Below are positions 8,596 through 19,203 of a DNA stretch of 64,000 nucleotides, in pieces. The position numbers and the translations under genes are program-made. The notes beneath the pieces were generated by a model, which was not told the DNA's origin, did not search any database, and saw only the letters and a program-made list of their open reading frames with translations. The stretch is from NCBI RefSeq assembly GCF_004087915.1, contig NZ_CP035108.1, positions 2,933,553-2,997,552 on the forward strand, in the 5' to 3' direction. The stretch is from Geovibrio thiophilus. Lineage in GTDB: Bacteria > Chrysiogenota > Deferribacteres > Deferribacterales > Geovibrionaceae. Positions within the stretch are counted from its first letter, which is position 1, and each line of letters begins with the position of its first letter.

Positions 8596-9636
8596 ATGAA
8601 AGCTCTTATTTACAAAGGTCCCGGACAAAAAGCTCTGGAAGACCGCCCCATGCCGGACATTCAGTCCGCAGGGGACGCGGTAGTCAAAATTACCAAAACA
8701 ACCATATGCGGAACGGATCTGCACATTCTCAAAGGCGATGTACCCTCATGCACACCCGGGCGGGTACTCGGTCATGAAGGCGTGGGAATTGTGGAGAAGG
8801 TCGGCAGCGGAGTAGCCTCTTTCAAGAAAGGCGATCATGTGCTTATATCCTGCATATCCGCTTGCGGAAGATGCGAATTCTGCCGTAAGGGCATGTTCTC
8901 CCACTGCACAACGGGCGGGTGGATTCTCGGCAACACCATAGACGGAACTCAGGCGGAGTATGTACGCATACCCCATGCGGAAACAAGCCTTTACCACATT
9001 CCCAAGGGTGTTGATGAAGAAGCTCTCGTCATGCTCAGCGACATTCTCCCCACAGGTTTTGAGTGCGGTGTGCTCAACGGGCGTGTTGCCCCGGGAAGCT
9101 CTGTCGCCATAGTCGGCGCCGGTCCCATAGGGCTTGCCGCTCTGCTCACTGCGAAGTTCTACTCACCTGCGGAAATCATCGTTATAGACCTTGACGATAA
9201 CCGCCTCTCCGTGGCAAAGCACTTCGGCGCCACTCACACGGTAAACAGCGGCGACGGCAAAGCCATTGAAAAAGTTATGGAAATAACAGGCGGCAAAGGG
9301 GTGGACACCTCCATTGAGGCGGTGGGGATTCCTGCTACATTCGTTCTCTGCCAGAGGATAGTAGCAGCAGGCGGAACAATCGCAAATATCGGTGTGCACG
9401 GAGTGAAGGCTGATCTGCACCTTGAGGATCTCTGGTCGCACAATATCACAATCACCACCAGACTGGTGGATACCGTGAGCACACCCATGCTGCTCAAAAC
9501 GGTTCAGGCTCAGAAGATAGACCCCAAGCTTCTGATCACTCACAGATTTAAACTGGCAGACATGATGAAGGCTTATGAGGTGTTCGGACACGCCGCAGAC
9601 ACCAAGGCGCTTAAAGTGATCATCGAAGCCGAGTAG
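8596..9636 (+). CDS. Zinc-dependent alcohol dehydrogenase (MDR family)
   Basis: A 346-residue NAD(P)-dependent dehydrogenase. Catalytic zinc ligands appear as CGTD (Cys38) and GHE (His60, Glu61). The structural zinc site is Cys90, 93, 96 and 104. The Rossmann motif GAGPIGLAAL lies near residue 174, and an acidic Asp (VIDLDDNR) favours NAD. It resembles class III-like secondary alcohol/threonine dehydrogenases, and the exact alcohol is unknown. The ATG at 8596 is chosen because GGAGGA lies 5 nt before it. The neighbouring aldo/keto reductase is convergent and shares a terminator hairpin. Confidence 0.92.
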   Translation: MKALIYKGPGQKALEDRPMPDIQSAGDAVVKITKTTICGTDLHILKGDVPSCTPGRVLGHEGVGIVEKVGSGVASFKKGDHVLISCISACGRCEFCRKGMFSHCTTGGWILGNTIDGTQAEYVRIPHAETSLYHIPKGVDEEALVMLSDILPTGFECGVLNGRVAPGSSVAIVGAGPIGLAALLTAKFYSPAEIIVIDLDDNRLSVAKHFGATHTVNSGDGKAIEKVMEITGGKGVDTSIEAVGIPATFVLCQRIVAAGGTIANIGVHGVKADLHLEDLWSHNITITTRLVDTVSTPMLLKTVQAQKIDPKLLITHRFKLADMMKAYEVFGHAADTKALKVIIEAE

Positions 9637-9648
9637 AAAAAATGTACC

Positions 9649-9669
9649 GGCGGGGATAGACTCCCCGCC
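9649..9669. terminator. Shared terminator between convergent dehydrogenase and aldo/keto reductase genes
   Basis: GGCGGGGA (9649-9656) pairs with TCCCCGCC (9662-9669), loop of 5. On the minus strand a run of T follows shortly after, so it best serves the aldo/keto reductase gene. Confidence 0.65.
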
Positions 9670-9679
9670 TTCGGGTCTG

Positions 9680-10669
9680 TTATTTATCCAGTGTTTTCAT
9701 TCCTTCCGCTCCGTATCGGTCCCCTGCGATATGCTTCCAGTCAATTATTTTTTCAAGCCGAACGACCTGTTCCGGAGTAAGCCGGAAATTGGCTGCGTTT
9801 ATGTTGTCTTCCAGATACTTAAGACGTTTTGTGCCGGGGATGGGAACAATGTCCTCACCTTTGGCGAGAATCCATGCTATTGCGAGCTGCGCAGGAGTAC
9901 ATCCGATACTCTCAGCCATCTTTTTGTATTCGGCAAGCATCATAGCGTTTTTACGCATATTCTCCCCCATGAAACGGGGATTATTTCTGCGAAAATCATC
10001 GGGCGCTAAGGATTCGGCAGATTCGATACTGCCGGAAAGAAAGCCTCTGCCCAAAGGACTGTAAGCCACGATTCCTATCCCAAGCTCTCTGCATGTGTCA
10101 AGCAGCCCGTTTTCCTCTATATCTCTTGTCCAGAGGGAATATTCCGCCTGCACAGCCGTGATAGGATAAACAGCGTGGGCTCTCTTCAGATTATGCGCGC
10201 TCACTTCCGAGAGACCGATGTGGCGAACCTTGCCCGCCTTTATCAGTTCAGCCATAGCGCTGACTGTCTCCTCTATTTCGGTTGATGGATCTTTTCTGTG
10301 CATGTAGTAGAGGTCTATAATATCAACACCGAGGCGCTTCAGACTGGCGTCGCATGCCTGTTTAACATATTCGGGGCTGCCGTTTACTCCTCTTTTTTCG
10401 GGATCATCGGAACGGACAATACCAAACTTAGTCGCGAGAACAATGCGGTCACGTATACCCTGAACGGCTTTTCCAACGAGGACTTCGTTATGTCCCCTTC
10501 CGTACATATCCGCCGTATCCAGCATTGTTACGCCTTTTTCCACTGCCGTACGGATGACTTTCACGGACTCAGCCTCATCCGCCTGACCGTAAAACTCGCT
10601 CATGCCCATGCAGCCCAGACCTATTTCAGCAGACTTAAGCCCTGTTTTACCCAATATCCGTTCTTTCAT
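9680..10669 (-). CDS. Aldo/keto reductase
   Basis: NADPH-dependent reductase of the AKR superfamily, 329 residues from the ATG at 10669, which is preceded by AAGGAGG at 7 nt spacing. Catalytic residues are visible: Asp and Tyr in [14 protein letters not shown], Lys in VLATKFG and His in [10 protein letters not shown]. The C-terminal cofactor loop is [16 protein letters not shown]. It resembles the YajO/AKR13-like oxidoreductases whose natural carbonyl substrates are mostly unknown. It is a single gene convergent with the alcohol dehydrogenase. Confidence 0.92.
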   Translation of the reverse strand: MKERILGKTGLKSAEIGLGCMGMSEFYGQADEAESVKVIRTAVEKGVTMLDTADMYGRGHNEVLVGKAVQGIRDRIVLATKFGIVRSDDPEKRGVNGSPEYVKQACDASLKRLGVDIIDLYYMHRKDPSTEIEETVSAMAELIKAGKVRHIGLSEVSAHNLKRAHAVYPITAVQAEYSLWTRDIEENGLLDTCRELGIGIVAYSPLGRGFLSGSIESAESLAPDDFRRNNPRFMGENMRKNAMMLAEYKKMAESIGCTPAQLAIAWILAKGEDIVPIPGTKRLKYLEDNINAANFRLTPEQVVRLEKIIDWKHIAGDRYGAEGMKTLDK

Positions 10670-10782
10670 GAAAAGCCTCCTTATCATGTTAAAGCTCAAT
10701 ACTTTATTGCTTTTTGAGTTCCTTCACCCTAAGGGTTCAGGATGACGTATCGGAGAAAGCTAAGCAATCTCTTTTGTCATAC

Positions 10783-10808
10783 ACGGCGCAGTTCTGTCCA
10801 TGGAACTG
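10783..10808 (-). repeat. Fragment of the three-hairpin dispersed repeat (hairpin 1 and linker start)
   Basis: On the minus strand this reads hairpin 1 (CAGTTCC, loop ATGGAC, AGAACTG) followed by CGCCGT, the start of linker 1. The rest of the element is absent. It lies directly after the chemoreceptor stop codon. Confidence 0.6.
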
Positions 10809-10810
10809 TC

Positions 10811-13099
10811 CTACGTCCTGAATCTGTTCACAGAATCGTTCATTTCCTCAGCAAGCCTGCTGAGCCCGTGGAGGCTTTCGGAAACGGAAACAGTGTCCGA
10901 GCTGTTTTTCTCCACATCGCTTGAGATCCTGTGGATGCTTTCGGTAACCGACTGAACAGCACTGTTCTGCTCGTTCACGGTAGTCTCTATGTTTGAGTTT
11001 GCCCTGTGGATGTCCTCCACTGATGAGACTATCTGAACAAAGAGTCCGTTTGCTCTTTCGATTACCTTTTCTCCGTCCCCGACGGTCTTTTCTGCGCTGT
11101 GCATCTGCGACGTTGCTTTACCGGATTCCTTCTGAAGAAGTGAGATTATTCCGCCGATTTCAGTTGTGGCGGACTGCGTACGTTCAGCAAGCTTGCGCAC
11201 CTCATCCGCAACCACGGCGAAACCCCTTCCCGCCTCGCCCGCTCTTGCCGCCTCTATCGCGGCATTAAGCGCCAGCAGATTGGTCTGGTCTGCTATATCG
11301 CTTATCACGCTTAATATTTCACCTATGCGGGAGGATGATTCACCGAGACCGCTTATTATCTCCGCAAGGTCGTTAACCCCTTTTCTTATCTGCCCGATGC
11401 TGGTAACCACTTCATTCAGCGCCCCCATCCCTGTGCGGGTAACATCCGCAGCGGAATCCGCCTTTGTGAGGGCCTCCTGAACGTTGTCAAGCACCGTGCC
11501 GGATGTCACGGACATTTCCTCCATGGCGGAGGCTATTTCGCTTATTCTGCCGGACTGTCTGGCTAGGGATGCGGAAAGCCCGGCGGCAAGATCCGTTATC
11601 TCTGTGGAACCGGAGTTAAGACCTTCTGATTTATCTTTAACATCAGTAACTATGGTCTGTACCATCCCGACGAATGTATTTATATAGTCTGTGAGAATTA
11701 TGATTTCGTTCGACGATTTGCCGCCCGTCCCTGTGCCTATGTCAATACGCTTGGTAAGGTCCGCATCGCCGGAGACAAGCTCCTGTATGCGCCCCGTAAC
11801 AAGCCTGAGCGGTTTAAGCACTATGCTGCTTATGAAGAAAAGCATTATGAAAACCACTCCGGCGGTTATCACGCAGCCGGTAAGTATAAGGGTCATTCTC
11901 AGACTGCGTGCGTCACGCAGGGCTTCCTTGTCGTCCATTTCAACCAGTATGCCCCAGTTCAGCCCGGGAATATCCAGCTTCGCGTATGAGCTGAGAACTT
12001 TTTTGCCTGAATAGTCTTCCGTTATATGCGAACCGGTTTCCCCTTTAAGCGCACGCCTTGCGGATTCGCTCTCGGCGCTGAAAAATCCTATGACCGTGCC
12101 GAGCTTCTTCACCAGCGGATCTTCATTCTCCTTCACAAAACGGTTGTCGCTGCGCATGGTGAAGTCTTCTCCTATGATGTAGCCGTCGCCTGTGTCACCG
12201 AGACCCGCCTCTTTGTATTTGCCTCCGAAATTCATCACATCATCTATTTTTGTGATCGGCATCTGAAAAATCAGGACACCGAGGAGCACGCCGTTTTTAT
12301 ACACAGGAGAGGAGATGAAGGACGCGGGAAGATTGTAGCTTGGCTCATATGGTTTAAAATCGTTTATGTATGTCTCACCCTCCTTCAGCTTCATGCCCTT
12401 CTGAAATGCGTCACCCAGACCGGTATCCGCATAGGGACCGTTAAAAAGGTTGGTTGCGTAGTCTTTCTCCTTGAAAACAGTGTAGACAAGGTCGCCGCTT
12501 GTGTTGATAAGAAAAATATCGTAAAGGGAAAACTCTTTAAGCATCAGGTTGAATTCGGGGTGAAACCTGTCGTGCATTTCCGTGTAGGATGAATAAAAGC
12601 CTAAAGGACGGATCAGGTTGTTCTTCTCGCCTATTTCCTCAGGATTGCTTACTATGTACAGATACTGCGCTGCACGCCCGTTAGGGTTTTCGGGGATATA
12701 CTCCGCAGCGGCTCTTCTGCGGGCGCTCTTCGGAACATCATAGTTCACCCTGTCCAGATACAGATGCTCGTAATGCTCCTCCATGTCCTCACGTATGAGA
12801 TCATAGATTATTCCGGTTTCCGCCTCAATAGAGTAGAAAGTTGTGCTGAAGCCTTCCAGCGCTTCCTTGACCTGCGTTCCCGCCGCAGAGGAGATTATCA
12901 ATGAGGAAAGCTGTGAAAAATAGTCCTCAATGTGATTTTTCTTAGCTTCCCTGACGGAATCCATCTGGGCAAGCTTCATTTCGGCAGCCGAGCGAAAGCT
13001 TTTGTTAACAGTGATAAAGGTTATGACTGAACTCAAGAGAACCAGACAAAAAAATACAGCGCCAATAAGCCGCAGCTTAACGGAAGTATTTGCGAACAT
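10811..13099 (-). CDS. Methyl-accepting chemotaxis protein with large periplasmic Cache-type sensor
   Basis: A 762-residue chemoreceptor. A membrane segment at residues about 10-30 is followed by a periplasmic region of about 370 residues with Cache-like features ([32 protein letters not shown]). A second membrane segment lies near 405-425 ([22 protein letters not shown]), followed by HAMP and the signalling domain. The signalling tip contains [38 protein letters not shown]. No C-terminal pentapeptide tether is seen. CGAGG lies 5 nt before the ATG. The ligand is unknown. The next gene encodes a different receptor, so these are not copies of each other. Confidence 0.93.
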   Translation of the reverse strand: MFANTSVKLRLIGAVFFCLVLLSSVITFITVNKSFRSAAEMKLAQMDSVREAKKNHIEDYFSQLSSLIISSAAGTQVKEALEGFSTTFYSIEAETGIIYDLIREDMEEHYEHLYLDRVNYDVPKSARRRAAAEYIPENPNGRAAQYLYIVSNPEEIGEKNNLIRPLGFYSSYTEMHDRFHPEFNLMLKEFSLYDIFLINTSGDLVYTVFKEKDYATNLFNGPYADTGLGDAFQKGMKLKEGETYINDFKPYEPSYNLPASFISSPVYKNGVLLGVLIFQMPITKIDDVMNFGGKYKEAGLGDTGDGYIIGEDFTMRSDNRFVKENEDPLVKKLGTVIGFFSAESESARRALKGETGSHITEDYSGKKVLSSYAKLDIPGLNWGILVEMDDKEALRDARSLRMTLILTGCVITAGVVFIMLFFISSIVLKPLRLVTGRIQELVSGDADLTKRIDIGTGTGGKSSNEIIILTDYINTFVGMVQTIVTDVKDKSEGLNSGSTEITDLAAGLSASLARQSGRISEIASAMEEMSVTSGTVLDNVQEALTKADSAADVTRTGMGALNEVVTSIGQIRKGVNDLAEIISGLGESSSRIGEILSVISDIADQTNLLALNAAIEAARAGEAGRGFAVVADEVRKLAERTQSATTEIGGIISLLQKESGKATSQMHSAEKTVGDGEKVIERANGLFVQIVSSVEDIHRANSNIETTVNEQNSAVQSVTESIHRISSDVEKNSSDTVSVSESLHGLSRLAEEMNDSVNRFRT

Positions 13100-13256
13100 A
13101 AAAACCTCGCAGTCAAATTGACCTGAGGGTTACGATAAAAATAACAGGATTAAATAATGAGTCTTAAGAATAATATCACAACATGCGATAAAGGAAAGGG
13201 TTTGTTATGAAATACAGCGATCCGGAGTACCGCGGACCGCTGTACTGCTGAAACGG

Positions 13257-15287
13257 TTACTCCGTCTTGAATCCGGAGGTCATCTGCATGAGGTCGTTTG
13301 CCTGCTTCTGGAGGTGAGCCACAGTTTCGCTCACCGTCTGCACGGCGTAAACGCTCTGCTCAACGCCGGTGGTGACACTGTCCAGCCTGTGGCTTATGTT
13401 TACCAGAGCATTGGTCTGCGCGGTTACGGACTGTGCCATTGTATCGTTCACTGATTTTATCTGATCCATGGATTGTACTATGCCGTCAAAGCTTTCCTTA
13501 GCTTCTCCTATGATGCTGACCCCTTTTTCCACGGTTACGGATGCCTTGCCCATTGTGTCGGTCACTGTTCTGGTTTCACTCTGGAGGGAGTTGATTATGC
13601 CCCCTATTTCCTGAGTGGCTCTCTGGGTTTTTTCGGCGAGTTTGCGCACTTCGTCGGCAACCACGGCGAAGCCCCGCCCCGCTTCACCTGCTCTTGCCGC
13701 CTCAATTGCCGCATTGAGGGCCAGAAGGTTTGTCTGGTCGGCTATGTCGTCGATCACGCCGATGATATTTCCTATCTCCTGTGATGATTCGGAAAGGTTC
13801 TGCACGGTTCCGCCGAGTTCGGAAACCTTCTGTTTGATGTCTGTTATTATTTTCATGGATTCATCAAGCTTGCGGGCTCCGTCTCTGGTTTTTTCCACGG
13901 TGCTGTCGGTCTGCTCCGCCACTTTTTCAAGGTTGTGTTCAACCTGATCGGTGTTTTCCCGCACGGTTATTATCTCGCCGTTGATCTCCTTCAGCTCTGT
14001 GGTCTGCTGGGTGAAAGTGCTTGAGAATTCCTCCGTGGTGGAGGCAAGTTCGTTGTTTATGCTTGAAAGCTCTATGGTGCTTGATTTTACCTGATAGATT
14101 ATGCCGCGGAGGTTTTCAATGAATATGTTCATGAATCTGGCGAGCATGCCTAGTTCATCCTCTCTGCTGAGAGAGATTTTTTTAGTGAGGTCCTTTTCGT
14201 CTGTCATTTTCTCTTTAAGGAAGATTATATCCTTGGACAATACGCCGGTTATCACCACAACCACAATACAGAGCAGGACAAGAGCGGAAACGTGTATCCA
14301 CGCCAGATCGCTCATAACCGCTCTCTGATGGGCGAGAAATTCATGCTCCTTGGAGCCTGCGGCTATGACCCAGCCTGTCGCGTCAAAGGTGCGGTAGCTG
14401 AACATCATGTTCTCACCGTCTTTGGAGTAGATGATCTCGCCGTTTTCGGCTTCAATCATTCTCTTGATGTATTCGCTGCCCTCATCGTCCTTTTCTCCCA
14501 GTCCGTTCTGCCCTTCCTGCGTTTTGTGAAGGATATATGTTCCGTCGGAGTTGAGGATGAACGGAGAGCCTGTTTCACCTATTACCACACTGTTAAAGGC
14601 TTTTCGGAGATCATTCAGAAGAACCTGTTCCGAAATCCCCACATAGAGAACGCCGATGAGCTGATTATTCTCCATTATCGGCTCATAAACAGTCCAGTAC
14701 CATGCGTTTACAACGAAGGCTCTGCCCTTGTAGGTTTTACCGGATGATACGGTGTGGTAAACCTCCGAATCTTTTGGGATGTAGGTATCCACCGCTCTTT
14801 CGCCGTCCGCCTTGTGGACATTTGTGGTTATGCGGAGCAGACCCTTGTCGAACGCCTGAAAAATCGTGGCGGTGAGCCCTTCGATATTTGCTTCCTCAAC
14901 TATGCCGTCAACCATTTCAAAATCGGCATAAACCCTTTTGCCGTTATAACGCATTAAGGGTATATGGATATTTTCTCTGCCGCCTGTGGTCTGGTTCACC
15001 GCTTCCACTGAGAGCTCTGAGTCAGTGTCCATAGTGAATGAGCCCCCGCTGTAGAGGACTGTTTTAAACTCGCTGAAGTTGGACTGAACAACTTTAAGCG
15101 ACTGATCATAAAAAAGTGAGATAGTTTCCTTAAGCAGTGCTGCTGTTGACGAAAGCTGGCTTTTTGTTTCTGCGAGCATCTCCTTCTTCACGCCGCCGGA
15201 AGTCATGGTCGCGAGTATAAAGAAGATAATTAGCAGAGGACCGCCGAAGAACAGAGAATATTTGACACGGATGCTTCTGATTTTCAT
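13257..15287 (-). CDS. Methyl-accepting chemotaxis protein, Cache_3-type sensor
   Basis: A 676-residue chemoreceptor. The periplasmic domain holds [21 protein letters not shown], a [15 protein letters not shown] segment, then [24 protein letters not shown] and [15 protein letters not shown], typical of Cache_3-Cache_2 receptors that sense small organic acids. A membrane segment lies near residues 335-355 and a short HAMP-like piece follows. The signalling core has [38 protein letters not shown]. The ATG at 15287 with GGTGG upstream is preferred to a GTG nine bases earlier. No chemotaxis kinase genes are nearby. Confidence 0.93.
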   Translation of the reverse strand: MKIRSIRVKYSLFFGGPLLIIFFILATMTSGGVKKEMLAETKSQLSSTAALLKETISLFYDQSLKVVQSNFSEFKTVLYSGGSFTMDTDSELSVEAVNQTTGGRENIHIPLMRYNGKRVYADFEMVDGIVEEANIEGLTATIFQAFDKGLLRITTNVHKADGERAVDTYIPKDSEVYHTVSSGKTYKGRAFVVNAWYWTVYEPIMENNQLIGVLYVGISEQVLLNDLRKAFNSVVIGETGSPFILNSDGTYILHKTQEGQNGLGEKDDEGSEYIKRMIEAENGEIIYSKDGENMMFSYRTFDATGWVIAAGSKEHEFLAHQRAVMSDLAWIHVSALVLLCIVVVVITGVLSKDIIFLKEKMTDEKDLTKKISLSREDELGMLARFMNIFIENLRGIIYQVKSSTIELSSINNELASTTEEFSSTFTQQTTELKEINGEIITVRENTDQVEHNLEKVAEQTDSTVEKTRDGARKLDESMKIITDIKQKVSELGGTVQNLSESSQEIGNIIGVIDDIADQTNLLALNAAIEAARAGEAGRGFAVVADEVRKLAEKTQRATQEIGGIINSLQSETRTVTDTMGKASVTVEKGVSIIGEAKESFDGIVQSMDQIKSVNDTMAQSVTAQTNALVNISHRLDSVTTGVEQSVYAVQTVSETVAHLQKQANDLMQMTSGFKTE

Positions 15288-15509
15288 TTTTACCACCGGA
15301 TATTAAAATTCATAAAAAGCTATTTTCCGGGTTAACGGAAGACACAATCAGCGAAAAGGGAGGAGGACATAATTTGCGTGGCATATATCCTTCGGAATAA
15401 CTTTTTATATACTTTGTATAAGGCTATAAAGTGTGCATCATATGTAACAAGTCAAGAACTTTCTGTCAGGTTTATGAAAAATTAATGTCTGATGATATGG
15501 ATTTAAAGC

Positions 15510-15534
15510 AAAGCCCCTGTAACGGCGGGGCTTT
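15510..15534 (-). terminator. Terminator after the pqi/let operon
   Basis: AAAGCCCC and GGGGCTTT form an 8-bp stem just downstream of the MCE gene stop, followed on the minus strand by GCTTT. Confidence 0.65.
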
Positions 15535-15562
15535 ATTGCCTAAAGGTTAACTATACCCGAAC

Positions 15563-18500
15563 TTAATTATTTTTATCTGCTGTTTCGCTCAAGTCCGGCT
15601 CCCAGTTCAGCCATGATGATTTAGGATCTGCATACAGATTGAAAACCTCTCCGTTTTCTGCCTGTGCTCCGGTTTCATCGGGTGTCGCAAAGGAGATTCC
15701 ACCTGCAAGCAGTGTTTTGAGTGACTCGGTTTTAACCTTTACGCCGAAAAGGTTAATCTTTGTCCCCACACCGCCGGAATTCCAGAAAACTGAATTATTT
15801 TTCACCAGACGCCGATATTTTTCATCAATAAACACAGATACTTCAACGTTCCGCCCGTCAGCGCTGAGTCTTATATTCTCCACACCGCCTGTTTCCATCT
15901 GTCTGTAGTAAACCGGAGAGCCTCTTTCAAGGGAATGGCGCGCGGGAGTGAGCAGCCTTATTCTCAGTCCTTCTTTACCCTCAAAGGGTGAAGGAGCTTC
16001 CGCGAGAGCTGTAAACTCTGTCTTTGCTTCGCCGCTGCCGCCTTTCATGGCAATTTTTGTTCCTAAAACAGCCGAATCCAGATTTTCTATGCCGTCAGCG
16101 GAGATTTTCATGCCTTCCGTCCAGAAGAGCGCTCCTTCGGTGAGTCCGTCAGTAAATTCATCATGCACCAGAAGCGCCGTACGGGTTTTGCCGTCCTTTA
16201 TCACAGAGCCTGCCGCATAACCTGCTTCTGCCTTGCCGCTCATCAGGGGGGCGCCTCTCTTTATCTCAACCTGATAGGGGAAGGATACATAAATCTTTGC
16301 CATATCAGCTTCCCGCGCCGATTTGGGATCAGGATACAGAACTCCCGTGCCGGAGTTTTTTTTGAAGTTGTCGAAGTATACAGCGTCCTCGATATAGGTC
16401 TTGACCGGCTTTGATTTAAAAGAGAATCCGGAGGTATCCGCACGGAATTCCATGCCCCCTTCCAGCCAAAAGCGGGTTTTATCGCTCAAGAAACGGGCGA
16501 ACTCAGGCTTAATGAACAGAGTAAGCTCAGGAATTCCGTTCCTGCCCGGCTTTACTCCGGTCACAGTGCCGGCATTCATATTGCGGTAGTACACGTCAGC
16601 CCCTTCGGCGGGAGGAACGGCGTTTGCCGCAGTGAGCGTTACGCTCCGTCCGCTGCCTGAGAGTGCGATAGCTTTTTCCCCATCGCTTCTGCTTTCAAAA
16701 AGTGTGTATGTATTATTGTCGCAGCGCAGCAGCCGTTCCTGAGGATTAAAGAAGGCGATGCCGCCGCCTATGGCTGTTTTCAATGCCGGAGCCTGAATCC
16801 TTAAGCCCGCGGCGTCCGCCTCGAAGCTTATTCCGCCAGACTTATAAAATATCGAATAAGGGGTGACCAGCTCCGTATACTCAGGGTAGATAAACGCCTC
16901 CGCCAAGATTCCGCTGCCTGATTTATTCAGGGAGAAACCGCCGATCTCGCCGACTTTTATCCCCCTGAAATAGAGAGCGTCCCCTGCCGCAAGCTCTTCC
17001 GCAGTGCCTGCGGCAAGCCTGACGGTTTTGATGCCTGTATCTTTATAATATGCCTTTTTTGCCTCTGCGGAGCTTTCATACAGATTCAGGGAGGATGTTC
17101 CCCGTCCGAAATGTTCCGCTTCTATTCCGCCCCTGATAAGCGCCGTCAGCGACGGTGTATCTATGGTAAGCCCTGTGGAGTCAAGGCGCAGATCCAGACC
17201 TTCCTTTCTGCTGAAGTACAGACCCTCCCCAGCCAGATTCGCGTAACCGGAATATATCACAGCGTCAAACTCCACGGAGCGGTTTTTAATCAGTCTCACA
17301 TCCGTTATATGCCCTATTTGTATGTTCCTGAAATAAATACCGCTCATCACGTCCAGAGAGCCTTTGTCTGAGGCGGAAAGGGTTATTCTGCGTCCGTCCG
17401 TTTCTCCTTTCGCAGGGGCGTATTCAGAGAGAGCAAACTCTGAGGCGGGTTCACCGCCGCCCGGATAAACTTCGATGTAAACTCCTGTGAGCACAGTGGA
17501 AAGCCCGCTTATTCCCGTTACGGAGAAGGAGGGTTTCACGAGGACAAAGCGGGAGTCTTTTCCCGCAAAGCTCTCATACTCTCTGTTCAGCCGGATATGG
17601 GCGTTAACCTCACTGTAATCCGCAGACGGACTGACATCTGTCACCAGTCCGGCGGGGAGCCCCATAAACATAACCGGAGTGCGTCCTGCTTTTATGCCGC
17701 CTGAGTTCTTCATGCGCAGTGTGATCACATTTTCCGAAAGCCTGCTCTGCTCCTCCGAGCCGTACAGGCTGAAGAGATGCCCGTTTTCAACCGGCGCTCC
17801 CGGCTCACCGGACGGATTGTCAAATGATACGCCGCCGCTGATGAGGCTTGCCAGCGGAGCCGATTCCAGACTGAGCCCCGCGGCGTCAAACTTCAGTTCC
17901 AGCCCGCCCACATCCCAGAATGCTGTGGACGTAGTTACGTACTGCTTGTAATCTCTGTTTACGGATATATTTACGTCATAAATCCCGCTTTTCGGATCGA
18001 ACTTTACGCCTGTAACCTGTCCGGCGTTCATCCCCTTGAAGAAAACCGGAACTCCCTTTATCAGATACTGGTTTGACTTGGTCTGAAGGCGGAGTGTGAG
18101 AGCATCCTCGCTCAGGTCTGTATCCGGCGGCTCGCTTAAACCTATGAAATAGGTCTGCTCCGCCAGCTCACTCATTTTTTCCATGTCAAATGTCGGGGGC
18201 TGCACTTCGATATACGAGCCTGAGATAAGGGTTTCAAGTCCGGTAATTTTATTAAAGCCCAGACGGGGCTTCACTATCCAGAACATCATCCCTTCCCGCG
18301 CGAGTATTTCCGCCTCCTTGGAGAGCATCACAACCGCTTCAACCTTATCGGGGCTTTCCGCTATGCGCACGTCTTTGACCTTGCCCACATTGATGCCCCT
18401 GTACTTCACGGGTGTTTTCTCCGGCACAAGCTCTGAGCCGGAATCAAACTGAATGATTATCTCCTTCCCCAAGTTTACGTAGCCGCTGTAGAGAAGCCAC

Positions 18501-18592
18501 AGAGTGATGCACAAAGCAAGCAGCGGCGTGAGCCACACAGGCGAGAGAATCCCCCGTCTAATTTTCAGACCTTCGGGCAGATTTGTGCTCAT
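15563..18592 (-). CDS. PqiB/LetB-like intermembrane transport protein with eight MCE repeats
   Basis: Inner-membrane-anchored protein predicted to form a tunnel for lipid transport between the membranes. A single membrane segment lies at residues about 20-36. MCE repeats are then recognisable at about 45-131, 165-258, 290-377, 402-493, 523-616, 650-743, 766-860 (degenerate) and 875-970. Most carry the P-V-x-Y/F-x-x-x-x-x-G-x-V core and end in a hydrophobic ...GGISF/YIEV strand. Escherichia coli PqiB has three and LetB seven. The protein is 1009 residues from the ATG at 18592, which overlaps the stop of the upstream pqiA-like gene (ATGA) and has GGGGG just before it. A second ATG 21 nt upstream is less likely. 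Confidence 0.88.
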   Translation of the reverse strand: MSTNLPEGLKIRRGILSPVWLTPLLALCITLWLLYSGYVNLGKEIIIQFDSGSELVPEKTPVKYRGINVGKVKDVRIAESPDKVEAVVMLSKEAEILAREGMMFWIVKPRLGFNKITGLETLISGSYIEVQPPTFDMEKMSELAEQTYFIGLSEPPDTDLSEDALTLRLQTKSNQYLIKGVPVFFKGMNAGQVTGVKFDPKSGIYDVNISVNRDYKQYVTTSTAFWDVGGLELKFDAAGLSLESAPLASLISGGVSFDNPSGEPGAPVENGHLFSLYGSEEQSRLSENVITLRMKNSGGIKAGRTPVMFMGLPAGLVTDVSPSADYSEVNAHIRLNREYESFAGKDSRFVLVKPSFSVTGISGLSTVLTGVYIEVYPGGGEPASEFALSEYAPAKGETDGRRITLSASDKGSLDVMSGIYFRNIQIGHITDVRLIKNRSVEFDAVIYSGYANLAGEGLYFSRKEGLDLRLDSTGLTIDTPSLTALIRGGIEAEHFGRGTSSLNLYESSAEAKKAYYKDTGIKTVRLAAGTAEELAAGDALYFRGIKVGEIGGFSLNKSGSGILAEAFIYPEYTELVTPYSIFYKSGGISFEADAAGLRIQAPALKTAIGGGIAFFNPQERLLRCDNNTYTLFESRSDGEKAIALSGSGRSVTLTAANAVPPAEGADVYYRNMNAGTVTGVKPGRNGIPELTLFIKPEFARFLSDKTRFWLEGGMEFRADTSGFSFKSKPVKTYIEDAVYFDNFKKNSGTGVLYPDPKSAREADMAKIYVSFPYQVEIKRGAPLMSGKAEAGYAAGSVIKDGKTRTALLVHDEFTDGLTEGALFWTEGMKISADGIENLDSAVLGTKIAMKGGSGEAKTEFTALAEAPSPFEGKEGLRIRLLTPARHSLERGSPVYYRQMETGGVENIRLSADGRNVEVSVFIDEKYRRLVKNNSVFWNSGGVGTKINLFGVKVKTESLKTLLAGGISFATPDETGAQAENGEVFNLYADPKSSWLNWEPDLSETADKNN

Positions 18593-19203
18593 TGTTCCCC
18601 CTTTTTGTCCCATATCAGGCGTGTATCGAAAGATTTTGAAGCAAGCATCGTGGTTATGACCGTTGCGGCGAAGAAGGTTGCTCCCGCTCCGCCTTTTATC
18701 TGTATGAGAAAGCCCATGTTAACAAGCCCCGCCATTATTGTGATCACGTATATATCAAGCATGGACCATTTCCCTATAACCTCTATCAGGTGGAAGAGGC
18801 GTGTCTTGGCGGAGTTCGTCAGCCTGTCCTTCACTCTGAGAGCTGTAAGCAGATAAAAAATGCTGCCTAACTTAAACAGCGGCACAATAAAGCTTGCCAC
18901 GAAGACAACCGCCGCTATGAAGTACATCTTATTCTCAAAAAGCTCTATAACCCCGCCGAGAATAGTATTTGCGGATGAATCGGCGAAGGTTTCTATAGAC
19001 ATTACGGGCAGCATGTTCGCAGGTATGTACAGCAGCAGGGCTGTTATTGTCAGCGCCCATGTTTTCTGGAGGCTGTTTTTCCTGCGGGGATGAACAGTGC
19101 TCCCGCATACGGGACATCTGAGTCCTTCCGTTCCTGCGCCGGATGCGTCAATAAGCTGTCTGCACGAGAGGCACAATGCCGTGTTCATTTCAATATCAGT
19201 CAT
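18589..19203 (-). CDS. PqiA-like integral membrane protein, second half-size copy
   Basis: A 204-residue protein with an N-terminal zinc ribbon (CLSCRQLID...CPVCGSTV) and about four membrane segments typical of a single PqiA domain (SLQKTWALTITALLLYIPANMLPVM, ANTILGGVIELFE, FIAAVVFVASFIVPLFKLG). In E. coli PqiA and LetA are about 420 residues with two such domains; here the domains are on separate genes. The upstream gene overlaps by 8 nt and the downstream MCE gene by 4 nt, so three products are translated in concert. It probably forms the inner-membrane part of the MCE system. Confidence 0.9.
   Translation of the reverse strand: MTDIEMNTALCLSCRQLIDASGAGTEGLRCPVCGSTVHPRRKNSLQKTWALTITALLLYIPANMLPVMSIETFADSSANTILGGVIELFENKMYFIAAVVFVASFIVPLFKLGSIFYLLTALRVKDRLTNSAKTRLFHLIEVIGKWSMLDIYVITIMAGLVNMGFLIQIKGGAGATFFAATVITTMLASKSFDTRLIWDKKGEQ

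Noticed and set aside
10811..10830. Hairpin 3 loop-like AGGACGTAG at the very end of the first chemoreceptor gene
   Set aside because: It resembles ACAGGATGTA but has no self-complementary arms, so it was not counted as part of the repeat.
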